Source: Tritrichomonas musculus
Taxonomy: Eukaryota > Parabasalia > Tritrichomonadida > Tritrichomonadidae
Assembly (NCBI GenBank): GCA_039105265.1
Contig: JAPFFF010000011.1
Coordinates: 1-64,000 of the forward strand
Reading direction: 5' to 3'
DNA: 64,000 bases
A program made the position numbers and the translations under genes. The notes beneath the pieces are model-generated. The model did not search any database. It was not told the DNA's origin and saw nothing but the letters and a program-made list of their open reading frames with translations. Shown in pieces: positions 9,642 to 20,443 of this stretch (the stretch's first letter is position 1; each line of letters begins with the position of its first letter).

Positions 9642-12600
9642 GTGAATCAAAGCAAGTTTATCCTAATAATTCAAAAAGAAATACATAAACTCATTGATAT
9701 ATCTAAGCAAGTTCATGTTCATAGATCATTAATAGTTTCGCTCTCGAATCAACTTCGTAATTATTCAAATGTTCTTGAACAGCAAACTGTATCAGATCAT
9801 CTGATAAACGAATCAGATCAAAGAAAATTTGAGAAAATAATAAATATAATACAATGCTTGCAAGAATTATTTATGTTGCAGTATGAAATTAATTGGTATA
9901 GCTATTTAATGAAATATCCAGTAACGCAGATTTTAGAAGATATTGATCGATATGTTGAAAAAATAAACAAAATTAGTGTAAAGTTGAAATTATTTGATGA
10001 GCCACCAATTCAATGGACAGACGAGCAAACAAAATTAGAAAATATCAATGATTTAGGTGTTTTACAACATCTTTTCCAAGATGTCATGACATCAAATGCC
10101 AGTGAAAAATTGAGCGAAATCATCAATCTTAAAAACGCAATAAACTCTGGAACTAACGTAATAAGAAAGAAAAGAAGCCGTTTTCTCTCCATAAAAACAA
10201 TTCAAGCAACGCTTTTACCATTTGAACAATATGAAGTTGATTTAAACGAAATTGAGCTTCAGAAAAAAATTGGCTCTGGAGGTTTTTCTGATGTTCATCT
10301 CGGATATATGAAAACAGATGGTACTATTGTTGCAGTCAAACAACTTCACCAGCAAAAATTTGATGAATATTCTCTTGAAATGTTTCAACGAGAAGTACGG
10401 ACGTTATCAGAACTGCATCATTTTGCAATCCTACCATTTGTAGGAGCTCACATGAAGCCTCCATATAGTATTGTCACCGAATATATGAACGGTGGATCAT
10501 TATTCTCTAGGATTCATGCAAAGGATCCATCAGGAAAATTAACTCCCACCAAATTGACTATTATTGCGCTAGGAATTGCATATGGAATGTCATATCTTCA
10601 TGGACAGCAAATGATTCATCGTGATCTTAAATCATTAAATATTCTATTGGATGCAAATGATTATCCAAAGATCAGCGATTTTGGCCTTTCGAGAACAAAA
10701 ATTAATGATACTATGACGGGCAGAATTGGTACCTGCCAATGGATGGCACCAGAGGTTCTATCGTCTCAACGATATGATGAGAAAGCAGATGTTTATAGTT
10801 ATGGAATAATCTTATGGGAAATGTTAACTGGTGATGTACCTTATCGAGGACTTACTGATGTTCAGATAGCCGTTCAAGTATGCAAAAACCATGTCAGACC
10901 AAAAATTCCGAGAAATTGCCCGCAAAATTTAGCAAAATTTATTAAAATTTGCTGGAGTGATGAACAAGAAAAGAGGCCTGATTTCGTTACAATTTCAAAA
11001 GCACTTGAAGATGGTACAATTTTATTTCCAGGTACTGATGTGAACCAATTGAAAGATTACGCCAAACAGTTTTCTAGTGTTCAAAAACAACCGAATTTTC
11101 AAGCAAATATTGCAACATTACCACCAGTTGACATTGATCCATATTATGTTACTGAAGATGATATTGATGACTACATCAACGATTTGAAAGATGATGAGCG
11201 AGTTATTCCTCTTCTAGCAACTATTGCTGCAAATCAAGAAGTAAAAGAAATACTTTTTGGATCTCCTCAATTTATACCATATCTTGTTTATCACTTAGAA
11301 AATTCTAATAGCATGATGACCATTTCATATGTAATGCTTTTATTAACCAATGTTTTACCTGATGAAAAAATGATGAAAGAATTTCTTGAAAACAATGGTC
11401 ATCTAGCAATTTTGAATATTCTTCCAAAAACATGTTCAATGCTTATTCCTCGTCTTCTTGATTGTTTAATAGCTGTGGTCGAATTAACGCCAATGATTTT
11501 CCAGGAGATTCATATTGCCAAATTATCTCCATATTTAATTTGTACTGATATCACTCAAAGGCAACTTGTCATTTATTTATTTATGCAAATTATTGAACGA
11601 AAATATTATAAATCAACCAGGATCTTCATAGTTTTAATTGAAAACTTACTTAAGAATACAATTCTTGAAGCAAAAGAAGATCTTTTAGCATCAGCTCTTA
11701 AATTGCTATTCATAATAGCAGCTTTTCACAAAACCAAAGAAGAATTTAAATTTTGTTTTGCAAGTGATAAAATCTGTGTTCTACTCAAACATACGAGTAG
11801 TCCTATTCTTCATTTATCATTTCTACTTCTTCAAGTACTTTTCTCTAGATATGAACAAAGTGCATCAACTATTCAGTTATTTTTGAATTCTTTTACATCA
11901 GCATTGAAGATCATAGACAATGATGGGAAATTGGCTGCTTTGAACGCTTTATCTTTAATTATGAATAATGAAGTTACATATTCAACTGTTATTCAAGATC
12001 AAAATATAATTGATGATTTGATTGGTTGCGCTAGTTCATCTGACCAAATAATTCAAATAGCTGCATTAAGGTTATCTTATGCTTTCTGTAATAATAATAT
12101 TACTATGGAATCTTTTTCAAAGTTTGCTCCAGTTTATTTAACATTAATGAACTCGGCTAAACGTGAAAATATTGAATCAAATGATGCAAATGTAAACGAT
12201 GAAAACAGTAAATCAAAAGCAAAAAGTAAAAAAAAAGCTGGTAAAATAAAAGATAAAACTATTGAATTAGAATTAGCAATATCTACCTTTGCATCTTTTT
12301 GTTTGTCAGCTATTCTTGTTGCTTATGATCCAATTAAAATTCTTGGTGATAAATCAGATCAAGTTCTTACTTTTATTAAAAGAGGACTTAAGTCAACTGA
12401 CAACAGTCTCGCTCTTTCAGCTCTTCGTATTCTCGGTATTTTAGCAGGGAAAATGTCTGGAGCAATGTTAATCGAACATTGGAGTATATTTGACAAGATT
12501 TATCCTTTTTTGCTTTATGATGAAGAAAATGCTGATTTAACTAATGTTAATGATCAATATAAAAAAAAATGCATGAATTTAGCTATATCCCTTCTTGCTG

Positions 12601-13256
12601 CAATGAGCTCTACGATTCCTTATTGCTCTCTTCTTTCTATTTCGATTGATGTTCTATTTGATATGTGCATCAAAAGTATTCAAAAAGATGATGAAAATTT
12701 TGAGCATTCAAATTCTATCAATGACGTTTACAAAATTGAAAGAAATGAAGTTAATGATAATAAAGAAGAGGAAGATAAATTAAAAAATGAAATTAATGGT
12801 GCCGATGATGATTCTAAGTATGATATATTACCTTTTATCTGTATTTCAAACATGACTATTGATCCTGATAATGCTCATCTTTGCTTGAAGTATTTTAATA
12901 ATTTACTTGATTTTGCACTTTGTAAAAATGAAGAGAAAGTAGAACGATCTCTAGTTACCATATATCATATTATTACAACATTTGAAGGTAAAAACGAATT
13001 TAAAAGTTCACAAAAGTATTCAAAAAAGTTTATTAAAATTGTAAATAATTATCATGAAGGACGAATTGCTATTTTAATTTGCTCTATAATTGACGAATTG
13101 ATTCAAGATCAGGATATTTGCATCTCACTTAAGGAGTTTGGCCTTACAGATTTCATCTCTGTTGAAATAGAAAAACTCTCTTCTAAAAAATGCAAAAGAA
13201 GAATTTCTTACACAAAAATTTTATCAAGATTGCAATCAATTAGAGACAAAGTTTAA
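9642..13256 (+). CDS. TKL-type protein kinase with armadillo/HEAT C-terminus
   Basis: The frame gives 1,204 codons. Residues 1-130 are helical. A complete TKL kinase domain follows at about 203-462: IGSGGFSDVHLG, VAVKQL, IHRDLKSLN (TKL-type catalytic loop), DFGLSR, GTCQWMAPEVL and DVYSYGIILWEMLTG. From about 520 to the end are leucine-rich helical repeats of armadillo/HEAT type, with a Lys-rich loop near 850 and an acidic one near 1,040. Trichomonads are known for large TKL kinase families. No target is known. The oddity is the start: the frame opens with GTG at 9642, no ATG lies between the preceding stop and that GTG, and the first ATG-coded methionine is some 75 codons in. A GTG start, a mutation or a sequencing error are the options. 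Confidence 0.88.
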   Translation: MNQSKFILIIQKEIHKLIDISKQVHVHRSLIVSLSNQLRNYSNVLEQQTVSDHLINESDQRKFEKIINIIQCLQELFMLQYEINWYSYLMKYPVTQILEDIDRYVEKINKISVKLKLFDEPPIQWTDEQTKLENINDLGVLQHLFQDVMTSNASEKLSEIINLKNAINSGTNVIRKKRSRFLSIKTIQATLLPFEQYEVDLNEIELQKKIGSGGFSDVHLGYMKTDGTIVAVKQLHQQKFDEYSLEMFQREVRTLSELHHFAILPFVGAHMKPPYSIVTEYMNGGSLFSRIHAKDPSGKLTPTKLTIIALGIAYGMSYLHGQQMIHRDLKSLNILLDANDYPKISDFGLSRTKINDTMTGRIGTCQWMAPEVLSSQRYDEKADVYSYGIILWEMLTGDVPYRGLTDVQIAVQVCKNHVRPKIPRNCPQNLAKFIKICWSDEQEKRPDFVTISKALEDGTILFPGTDVNQLKDYAKQFSSVQKQPNFQANIATLPPVDIDPYYVTEDDIDDYINDLKDDERVIPLLATIAANQEVKEILFGSPQFIPYLVYHLENSNSMMTISYVMLLLTNVLPDEKMMKEFLENNGHLAILNILPKTCSMLIPRLLDCLIAVVELTPMIFQEIHIAKLSPYLICTDITQRQLVIYLFMQIIERKYYKSTRIFIVLIENLLKNTILEAKEDLLASALKLLFIIAAFHKTKEEFKFCFASDKICVLLKHTSSPILHLSFLLLQVLFSRYEQSASTIQLFLNSFTSALKIIDNDGKLAALNALSLIMNNEVTYSTVIQDQNIIDDLIGCASSSDQIIQIAALRLSYAFCNNNITMESFSKFAPVYLTLMNSAKRENIESNDANVNDENSKSKAKSKKKAGKIKDKTIELELAISTFASFCLSAILVAYDPIKILGDKSDQVLTFIKRGLKSTDNSLALSALRILGILAGKMSGAMLIEHWSIFDKIYPFLLYDEENADLTNVNDQYKKKCMNLAISLLAAMSSTIPYCSLLSISIDVLFDMCIKSIQKDDENFEHSNSINDVYKIERNEVNDNKEEEDKLKNEINGADDDSKYDILPFICISNMTIDPDNAHLCLKYFNNLLDFALCKNEEKVERSLVTIYHIITTFEGKNEFKSSQKYSKKFIKIVNNYHEGRIAILICSIIDELIQDQDICISLKEFGLTDFISVEIEKLSSKKCKRRISYTKILSRLQSIRDKV

Positions 13257-13547
13257 TATTAATTGTTTTTTATGTATATATTAAAAATAAAAAAATATAT
13301 GTAACTTTTTACAAGCAACTTCTATTTATTCTATACTAGTTAACACTTTACATTACGAGTTTGTAATGATTATTAATTAAAATAAACAAAATCTAATTAT
13401 TAGGTGAGGTAGCAATGATTTTGATGCGATGTACTTGCATTTCCATATAAATGACTATTATTAATCAAAAGCAGTAAATTAAAATTCTCACAAATGACCA
13501 CTCTTTGAAAAATAAATAAATCAATTCAACATTATAATTATATGATA

Positions 13548-14423
13548 TCATTGAATTATCGAAATACGAATATATGCTCCATTAAGCTTGAGATTTTCAA
13601 TTGAAGATGATATATTTCTTATTTCTATATCAGGATATTTCAAAAGTGAAAATGAAGAAATAGGTATTCGAAATAAAGACGAAACTTTCTTATATAAAGA
13701 AGCCGCTGTTTCATTTTTGTCCATTGAAAGATGTGTACGTTTTTTATTCATCATTTCAAGAACAATTGTATACTTGTCATTGTCGTCATTTTTTTTACTT
13801 GAAGAAGAAGTTGAATTAGTCATTGATATCATTTCAAGATCGTCTTCATTAATTAATGGATCAGTACAATTCAAATCGAAATCCAACGAATTACCAAATT
13901 CTTGATGTTCTGATAAGAAATTATTCAAAAAGTTTGTTACACGAGATGAGCTTAGATCATTGCTTAATTTGTCAACAAGATCACCTGTTGATGGATTAAT
14001 AATTGCTAAGCAAGGAGAAGACGAAATGCTATAAAAATCTACAAACCATTTTGCGGATGAATCATCAGGATCAAGTGAAAGGCAATGAAACCTAGTATCT
14101 ATAAAATCATACATTGAAAAGCGATTAAAAATATCGGTATCATTGCTTGAAGCTTTTAAAAATACAATAGCCCATTTATTCTTCTTTTTTGCTTCTTCTT
14201 GAAAATTTGAATAGAGATCATGATTTAATGATTGAACAATTGATACCTTGGCAGAGGAATCACTTTCAGGAATACGATTTATATCAAATCCAGAAAATTT
14301 TAAATTAATAGCTGTAACAACATCCCAATTGCAATAAGATAATAATTTTTCTGCTGTTTTAACATTAACATTACAAATTTGAACGATTTTTTGTGTTAAT
14401 TCTGCTTTTTGCGTTTCAGTCAT
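13548..14423 (-). CDS. UBA-UAS-UBX protein (UBXN7/Ubx5-like p97 adaptor)
   Basis: This 291-aa protein has three parts. A UBA-like three-helix region lies at about 8-46 (VKTAEKLLSYCNWDVVTAI). A thioredoxin-like UAS region lies at about 60-172 (WAIVFLKAS, then SISSSPCLAIINP with the cis-proline position of the fold). A C-terminal UBX-like ubiquitin fold lies at about 215-291, after a Ser-rich linker. This order is that of UBXN7/Ubx5, adaptors linking Cdc48/p97 to ubiquitinated substrates and cullin ligases. The UBX loop FPR motif seen in most members is not obvious; the S3-S4 loop here reads RIPISSF. p97 binding therefore needs checking. It is divergent from the WD40 gene at 14742. Confidence 0.75.
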   Translation of the reverse strand: MTETQKAELTQKIVQICNVNVKTAEKLLSYCNWDVVTAINLKFSGFDINRIPESDSSAKVSIVQSLNHDLYSNFQEEAKKKNKWAIVFLKASSNDTDIFNRFSMYDFIDTRFHCLSLDPDDSSAKWFVDFYSISSSPCLAIINPSTGDLVDKLSNDLSSSRVTNFLNNFLSEHQEFGNSLDFDLNCTDPLINEDDLEMISMTNSTSSSSKKNDDNDKYTIVLEMMNKKRTHLSMDKNETAASLYKKVSSLFRIPISSFSLLKYPDIEIRNISSSIENLKLNGAYIRISIIQ

Positions 14424-14741
14424 TTAAAAAAATACGTTTACTCTCAATTCAAATTATATATTAATTTTTTAAAATTCTCCATGAAAGTAAATAAATTTAA
14501 TATTTTTTCAATTATTTTTAAATTACATTATATTAATTTAAGAATAAAAATGTATATTATCTAATAGAAACAGGGATTTGATCAAGATTTTCATTATTAA
14601 TAAATTAAACGGTTAATTAAAACAGATGGTTAACAAAAAAAAAAAAAATTGTTTTATTATTATGAAATGTGATATAAAATTTTCTTCTAAATTTTGTAAA
14701 ATATTGTGTCCGTTAAATCTTAAAACTCAAATTTTTTTTCA
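14424..14741. other. Divergent intergenic region
   Basis: These 318 AT-rich bases separate two divergent genes and must hold both promoters. A long A run (about 14634-14648) is the main feature. An initiator-like TCAAATT lies directly before the + strand start. I see no other gene. Confidence 0.55.
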
Positions 14742-17495
14742 ATGATTGCCCCTTCTCTTTCAACATTTCGAATTAAACCGCAAATATCTACATTTTCTTT
14801 AAGTGATGATGTTACTCAGGAAGTCGAAAATATCCCAGGAAAATTATGGATTGATAAAATTCATTACGCTTTTGATGAAATTGATGTCGAGAAAAAAGGA
14901 ATAATGAATCTTAGTCAATTTAAGACATCACGTCTAAGATTTTTAATTACTGGCGTTCGTTTAAATGACTATCAAATGGAAAATTATTTTCGTCAAATTG
15001 ATTCAAATGGTATAGATCAAATTACATTTAAAGAACTTGTTGACTTTTTAATGAGTTTACAGCGCAGTTTAACCTCTAAAAACATCGAGAAAAATTTAAG
15101 AATTTCTTTTGAAGGGCCTGATGAGCAAACCGCAGCTAAATACAGCCGCTCGATGAGCGTATTACGAACATTTTTTGTTCCTGCTCTCGGCCAAGTTGCT
15201 GTTTTATGTGATAATGCTCTTTTATTTTATGAATACGAAACAGCGAAGCCTACACATATATTTTCAGATGGTGGCAGCTTTGTTGATTGCATCTATCTTC
15301 CAACTATTTTTAAAATAGCTATCTTAAAGCAAAATCGTGAAGTTATATTTTATGATACTCGTACTCGTGATAAAATATCATTTAGTGTAACTGCTTCACT
15401 TGATGTTTCAAATATTAAAAAGATGAATATCCGAGAAAGTCGAAAAACATCACAATGGTGCCATCAAAAAGAAACGCCTTTATACAACCGGTCTACTGCT
15501 ATTGGAGGCCACCCAAACCAATCATTTATTTTTATTGGAGATGAAAAAGGCGGTGTTGAGATCATTAACGTATTTATGACTGTTCACAAAGGTAATTTTT
15601 TTTGGGAATATCAGCAAATTGGCAGATGTCTCATTCACACAAGTGAAATAACTCAAATTACCTATCTTCCATCAATAGAATTATTCTGTTCATCATCAAC
15701 TGATGGAACATTAGCATTATGGAAATTTTCATTCAAAAAGAACAAATTGACCATAAAACACACCTATAAAGATTCAATGAATCTTTCTATCCGTTCATTT
15801 GTCTATTCTGAACGAACAAGGGATATTGTTTACAATACAAATTCAAACTATTTTGCTGTTTGGCGTATTTTTACTAACAATCAAAATACAATTGATACTC
15901 GTTCACAAGTTATCCAAACAATGGCTGTTTTTCCACTTATGGGAGAAGCTGCATTTTTAATTACAATATCAAGATCAGGATTTTTTACAATCTATCGTAT
16001 GCCAGATATGGAAGTCTCTGCAAACTGGTTCATGGGTCTTATGCATCAACTTTGCCCACCAACAGATTGCATAATTGTTGAAAAACGTCTTTTTCTTTGT
16101 GGAGCCTTTCTCTCAATGTGGCATCTCGAAAGCAGTGATGGTGATGGTCGTAAACCGCACAACTATCCAGTTATTGGTGCCTTTACCAATGATATTTTTG
16201 ATATGGTGATTTCCATTGATAACAATGGCGATGTTTGCAACTGGAACTTTAAAACAGGTAGAAAAGATAATTGGTACACATTAAATGAACCAGATTGCCT
16301 TGTTAAATGCGTTGCAATGGATGGAGGCCAACGTAGAATGGCAGTCGGATATGAGGATGGTCGAGTAAAAATTGTCAGTGCCAATTCAGGTTCGGTTCTT
16401 AACGAGATTAGCAATGAATATATTGAAGGAGGTTGCCAACATATTAATTTTGCGACAATATTTGATCAAAAAAGAATTCTTTGTTGTAGTGGAATCAAAA
16501 GTATCGTTTTGTTTGAAGATTATTCAGGCTCGAGAACCAGGTTTCTTAGAAATTTCATTGGCCATACCGAGAATGTAAACAGAACTGTTGTTCTTAAAAA
16601 TTCAAGAATTCTTTCAATTGGAATGGAACATGAACTTTTTCTATGGAGAGTACAATCTCAGAATCCTATTCTTCGTTATCAATTGCCAAATGATCCTACT
16701 GTCGCTGTTGATTTGAAAGGTGATGAAACTAACTTTCTTGTAGGAGATGTCGCAGGCTTTATTTATTTCATGTCTCTTGACAATCCTACTCCGTTATCTA
16801 CGATAAATGCTTTTCACATGTCGGTGAAGAGTCCTATCACATCAATGGAAATGTGCGAAGGATATCCTCTCCTTGTTGCAGGAAATCTTCATGGCTACGT
16901 CAAATATTGGTTTTTCCTTGGAGATCGACTTGAAGATCTACGCCAATTCCGAGCCCATGAAGAGATGATGTTATCAATATCAATATCCAAAAAAATGAGA
17001 ATTGTAGTTACAGCTGGAAAAGATGAACAGATTCGTCTTTGGTCAGTCGAACCTTTCGGCCTGATTGGCTCCCTAGGAAGAGGACAATTATGGAAGATTA
17101 ATCATTTGGACAGTTGGGAAAGCGAGAATCCTTTGCCAGACGATCCGGTTCATTTTGCTGAGCCGGAAGAAGAGGACCCGAGTAAGAACGTCGAAAATGT
17201 AGAAGAGGAGGAAGTTGTCGAGTTTCACGAAGAAGAAGAGGTTAAAGAAAAGTTTGACTACAACGTCGTCGAAGAAATATACGACACAACTGAAAAAATT
17301 GTGGCCAAAGGCAATAAAATCAACCAGAAGGCATCGGCGCTGATTCAGATGCCGCCCTTGAGCGAGAGAAGGTCGCCAAGGAAGCCGCTCATCACATTTG
17401 AGCAGTACATGGAAAACAGAGACATGGAAGGGACGATAAAGAAGATTAACAAAATGCTGAAGCCGAAGATAACAAGGCCAGCCACTCCAAAGTAA
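14742..17495 (+). CDS. EF-hand plus WD40 repeat protein (WDR49/WDR64-like)
   Basis: This is a 917-aa protein. Residues about 30-110 hold two EF-hand-like helices-loops (FDEIDVEKKGIMNLSQF and FRQIDSNGIDQITFKEL), the second closer to a calcium-binding loop. Residues about 135-790 form two WD40 propellers with recognisable strands such as SSTDGTLALWKF and TAGKDEQIRLWSV. A Glu-rich linker and a basic C-terminal tail follow. The N-terminal EF-hand pair followed by two propellers is the layout of the WDR49/WDR64 group, found mainly in ciliated organisms, so a flagellar role is plausible but inferred. From about 17150 to the stop the codons become GC-richer than in the rest of the gene. Confidence 0.78.
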   Translation: MIAPSLSTFRIKPQISTFSLSDDVTQEVENIPGKLWIDKIHYAFDEIDVEKKGIMNLSQFKTSRLRFLITGVRLNDYQMENYFRQIDSNGIDQITFKELVDFLMSLQRSLTSKNIEKNLRISFEGPDEQTAAKYSRSMSVLRTFFVPALGQVAVLCDNALLFYEYETAKPTHIFSDGGSFVDCIYLPTIFKIAILKQNREVIFYDTRTRDKISFSVTASLDVSNIKKMNIRESRKTSQWCHQKETPLYNRSTAIGGHPNQSFIFIGDEKGGVEIINVFMTVHKGNFFWEYQQIGRCLIHTSEITQITYLPSIELFCSSSTDGTLALWKFSFKKNKLTIKHTYKDSMNLSIRSFVYSERTRDIVYNTNSNYFAVWRIFTNNQNTIDTRSQVIQTMAVFPLMGEAAFLITISRSGFFTIYRMPDMEVSANWFMGLMHQLCPPTDCIIVEKRLFLCGAFLSMWHLESSDGDGRKPHNYPVIGAFTNDIFDMVISIDNNGDVCNWNFKTGRKDNWYTLNEPDCLVKCVAMDGGQRRMAVGYEDGRVKIVSANSGSVLNEISNEYIEGGCQHINFATIFDQKRILCCSGIKSIVLFEDYSGSRTRFLRNFIGHTENVNRTVVLKNSRILSIGMEHELFLWRVQSQNPILRYQLPNDPTVAVDLKGDETNFLVGDVAGFIYFMSLDNPTPLSTINAFHMSVKSPITSMEMCEGYPLLVAGNLHGYVKYWFFLGDRLEDLRQFRAHEEMMLSISISKKMRIVVTAGKDEQIRLWSVEPFGLIGSLGRGQLWKINHLDSWESENPLPDDPVHFAEPEEEDPSKNVENVEEEEVVEFHEEEEVKEKFDYNVVEEIYDTTEKIVAKGNKINQKASALIQMPPLSERRSPRKPLITFEQYMENRDMEGTIKKINKMLKPKITRPATPK

Positions 17496-17960
17496 GTCTT
17501 AATCATTTTATGAATTTGTTTGTTTGTTTTGTTCGATTTATTTTTTTACATAAATCATGCATATATTAATTAGTAGTTTTTTATTTTTGTTAGATTGAAT
17601 AACTGTCAGCAAGTAGTTATTTCAATTTGTATTTTATAAAATAAAAAAATGGCAAATTCAAATTCATAAAACCAAGATTTGCTCTTTTTCAAATTTTAAT
17701 CTTATTAATAAGATTATCTGGTTGATTTGTTTAATTAAAAAAAAAATATGATAATCATATTTAATCCTATTATATATATATATATATAAGTGAATTCTTA
17801 TAAGTTATTTGATGTTATTTTTCTATCATATAAGGAAATGATGTGAACAAACCATTTTGTTTTCGTTGATCTATTTTTAATTAGACCGAATTGCTAAAAA
17901 AAAGTTAATAGTAATATAAATTTAAAATAGTATTAAACACATTTTTTTAAAAAAATAAAA
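17496..17960. other. AT-rich convergent intergenic region with (TA)n
   Basis: The 3' ends of two convergent genes meet here. The stretch holds a (TA)n run near 17772-17789, several A and T homopolymers and no visible gene. Confidence 0.6.
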
Positions 17961-18989
17961 TTACAGTTTCAAGTTAGATACATCCCAACCTGATAAGTTA
18001 GATTTCAAGCCTAAATAAAAGCAACATTTTTCTCTTAAAGATCTTTTGTGTTCTAGCATTTCTAAAGCATCTTCTATTATTTTAATAGTATCCCAATTTT
18101 TCCAGTTTGAAATAATTTCATTAACATTTTGAGGTCCTTGAGGAATTTGTATTTGGCATATATGTGCTACTGTTAAACATGAGATAAACTCAATTCTATT
18201 AAAATGAATAATAATTTGATCCCAAATATTTAATATATCGTCTATACTGTGGTTTTCTCTAGAAAATAATAATTGTTCATATCTTATTCCAAAATAAACA
18301 GAACTTGATTTATTGTTCCGAATTGCTTTTGATTGATCTGGCGCTTTTATTTGAATTAATTGATCAACTTGATCAAAATGATAGTAAATTAATGATTTAT
18401 TTTCTTGTGTTTGTTGCAATGGAATAAATGAAAGAATAGATCTAGTGAGATAAAAAGCGATTGATTCTGCAAAATCAATTGATAGCCGTGCATAACTAGA
18501 AAAAATAGATGCCATTATTAAGCAAATACAACCAAGATGATAAGCATTTGAATTATATATATATTTTTCATTATAAAGTGAAATCATTGAATAGATTCTG
18601 CTAAGCCGTAAAAGAGGTGAATTTATGAATTTTTTTAAATGAGTATCTCTAAGAATCTGATAAAACCATTGCATTCCGCATTCAATGTCTGATTTTATCA
18701 TTAATTGGCTGCATTTTGAGAGGAAAGCAAGAGGATCATTTTTTTTCTGTGAAAAGTATTCATTGCATGTATCAACATAATTTTTTGACATCAAATATAG
18801 TTCTGTTCCCCAAGATTGTCTATTTTGAGTTAAAATATCCAAAGATATTAACCATGAAATAAATCGATCTGCATTTTTTTTGTTTGAAATATTTTGAGAA
18901 AGAAAATTTATCACATCTTCAATATTAAAAATAGTACAATCAAGTTGGCATAAACCATTGACAATCTGAGATTCTAAAGGTAAATCCAT
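17961..18989 (-). CDS. Degenerate TBC (RabGAP)-like protein, catalytic residues lost
   Basis: This 342-aa helical protein aligns by eye with the TBC-like protein at 32556-33563. Shared features include a WLISLD/WLLSLN-type helix, a WF dipeptide after the first finger, the FAESIAF/FAESISF helix, an IWDQIIIHF/IWDRIILF helix and a closing NWKNWDTIKII/NYRNWNVKDIL helix. In TBC GAPs the arginine finger lies in IxxDxxRT and the glutamine finger in YxQG. Here the first site reads SDIECG (C104 in the Arg place) and the second IYNSNAY (S147 in the Gln place), so GAP activity is not expected. It may be a Rab-binding pseudoenzyme. No membrane anchor is seen, unlike its relative. Confidence 0.65.
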   Translation of the reverse strand: MDLPLESQIVNGLCQLDCTIFNIEDVINFLSQNISNKKNADRFISWLISLDILTQNRQSWGTELYLMSKNYVDTCNEYFSQKKNDPLAFLSKCSQLMIKSDIECGMQWFYQILRDTHLKKFINSPLLRLSRIYSMISLYNEKYIYNSNAYHLGCICLIMASIFSSYARLSIDFAESIAFYLTRSILSFIPLQQTQENKSLIYYHFDQVDQLIQIKAPDQSKAIRNNKSSSVYFGIRYEQLLFSRENHSIDDILNIWDQIIIHFNRIEFISCLTVAHICQIQIPQGPQNVNEIISNWKNWDTIKIIEDALEMLEHKRSLREKCCFYLGLKSNLSGWDVSNLKL

Positions 18990-19269
18990 AATTTTCTGAG
19001 ATTTTTCAAAAAATTTGAATACAATTTGATCATCGCTGATTTAAATAATTCTTAAAGCAATCTGAAATATTTACGAAAATTTTTTTTTGAAAAAGGATTG
19101 AAAAACTATATAAAATATCTAGTGATATTTTTTTTGACTACAAATATAAAATATCTAGTGATACTAATGAATATTTTGTACCAAATAAATTATCAATTTT
19201 TTTGAATGATTTTTTGAATTTCTGATATGATTTACGATTATTTTTTTCAAAAACTGTAGACTCACATAA

Positions 19270-19908
19270 ATGGGAATAAATCAATCCAAAGGTGATGAAG
19301 TCAATTTTGATACACCTGATGGTCCACTTTCTGAAGCTAAAATGAAAGAATTCATTGAAAATACTCAATTTACTGCTCGAGATATCCAAACTCTTCTGTT
19401 AGTTTATCGAAAAATTGGAGGTTCAACAAGTGATGGTGGTGATGGGCAAATACAATTTGATGAGTTTAAAGAAAATATTAAATTTGCAAATGATGACATT
19501 GCTGAAAAAATTTATAATATGATTGATGTTGATGGTGATCATAATATTCAATTTGATGAATTTGTTTATGGTCTCAATATTTTCCATCCACATGCTGATA
19601 TTAATATAAAAATTGAAAAATGTTTTCAAGCCTATGATGATGATGGAAGTGGTGCCATTTCAAAAGAAGAAGTTAATTCTATTATTGATATGTCTCTCCA
19701 AAACAATACATTTATTGAATTAACTCCTTCTCATCGCCAACAATTAATAGATGATCTTTTTGATGAATATGATTCTTCTGGTTGTCCAAAAGGAAACATG
19801 TCATTAGGTGATTTCAGGAAGATGGTATTGCATGCACCAGGAATTTTAGACTCATTTGAATTTGACATGGGAATGCTTCCTTCGCCAGACGAACTCAAAC
19901 ATATGTAA
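19270..19908 (+). CDS. EF-hand calcium-binding protein, probably N-myristoylated
   Basis: This 212-aa protein has four EF-hand positions. Two have well-formed loops: DVDGDHNIQFDEF (86-98) and DDDGSGAISKEE (123-134). The first (about 56-66, GGDGQIQFDEF) and the fourth (about 166-180, SSGCPKGNMSLGDF) are altered. It begins MGINQSKG, a good N-myristoylation site with Ser at position 6. The spacing and length recall calcineurin B, CBL and neuronal calcium sensor proteins, so it probably acts as a membrane-recruited calcium switch for a phosphatase or kinase. Which partner it uses cannot be read from the sequence. Confidence 0.82.
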   Translation: MGINQSKGDEVNFDTPDGPLSEAKMKEFIENTQFTARDIQTLLLVYRKIGGSTSDGGDGQIQFDEFKENIKFANDDIAEKIYNMIDVDGDHNIQFDEFVYGLNIFHPHADINIKIEKCFQAYDDDGSGAISKEEVNSIIDMSLQNNTFIELTPSHRQQLIDDLFDEYDSSGCPKGNMSLGDFRKMVLHAPGILDSFEFDMGMLPSPDELKHM

Positions 19909-20443
19909 CTTAATAAATATTTATAAGCAAGTAAGAATTGCAACAATTTTTATTTTTCATCTGATTTAAACAAAAAAAAAAAAATATTATAATAATAAGA
20001 AGTGCGAGAACTTAAATAACGTATTTTTGTATAATTTAGTATGTTCATTATCTTTGTATCTTATCAAGAATACTTTAATATTATTTTCATTTTAATATTA
20101 AAAAACTTCTTAATATTCCATTTATTGGTATAAAATGAAATAGATTAATTATTCATCAAAATACTGATCATTTAAAAAAACAGAAATTTGTTGTGTTATC
20201 TCGATATCTGATAAACATATTAATATTATTTTTATATTTATATGTTATATTTAATATCATATATAATATATGTTGGTTATAAAGAAAAATAACTTTTTTA
20301 AATAATAATATTTGCATTTTATAAAATATTTGTTTTATTTGAGCTTATTTTGAGGGATAGATTGAATTTCTAGGGGATAACTATTATTATATATTTATAT
20401 ATATAAATATATTATATCATATTAAAATATAAAAAAATATCAC

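Noticed and set aside
17488-17500. GTAAGT at the stop codon of the EF-hand/WD40 gene as a 5' splice site
   Set aside because: There is no fused branch-point/3' splice motif downstream, and trichomonad introns begin GTATGT-like. The TAA is taken as the true stop.
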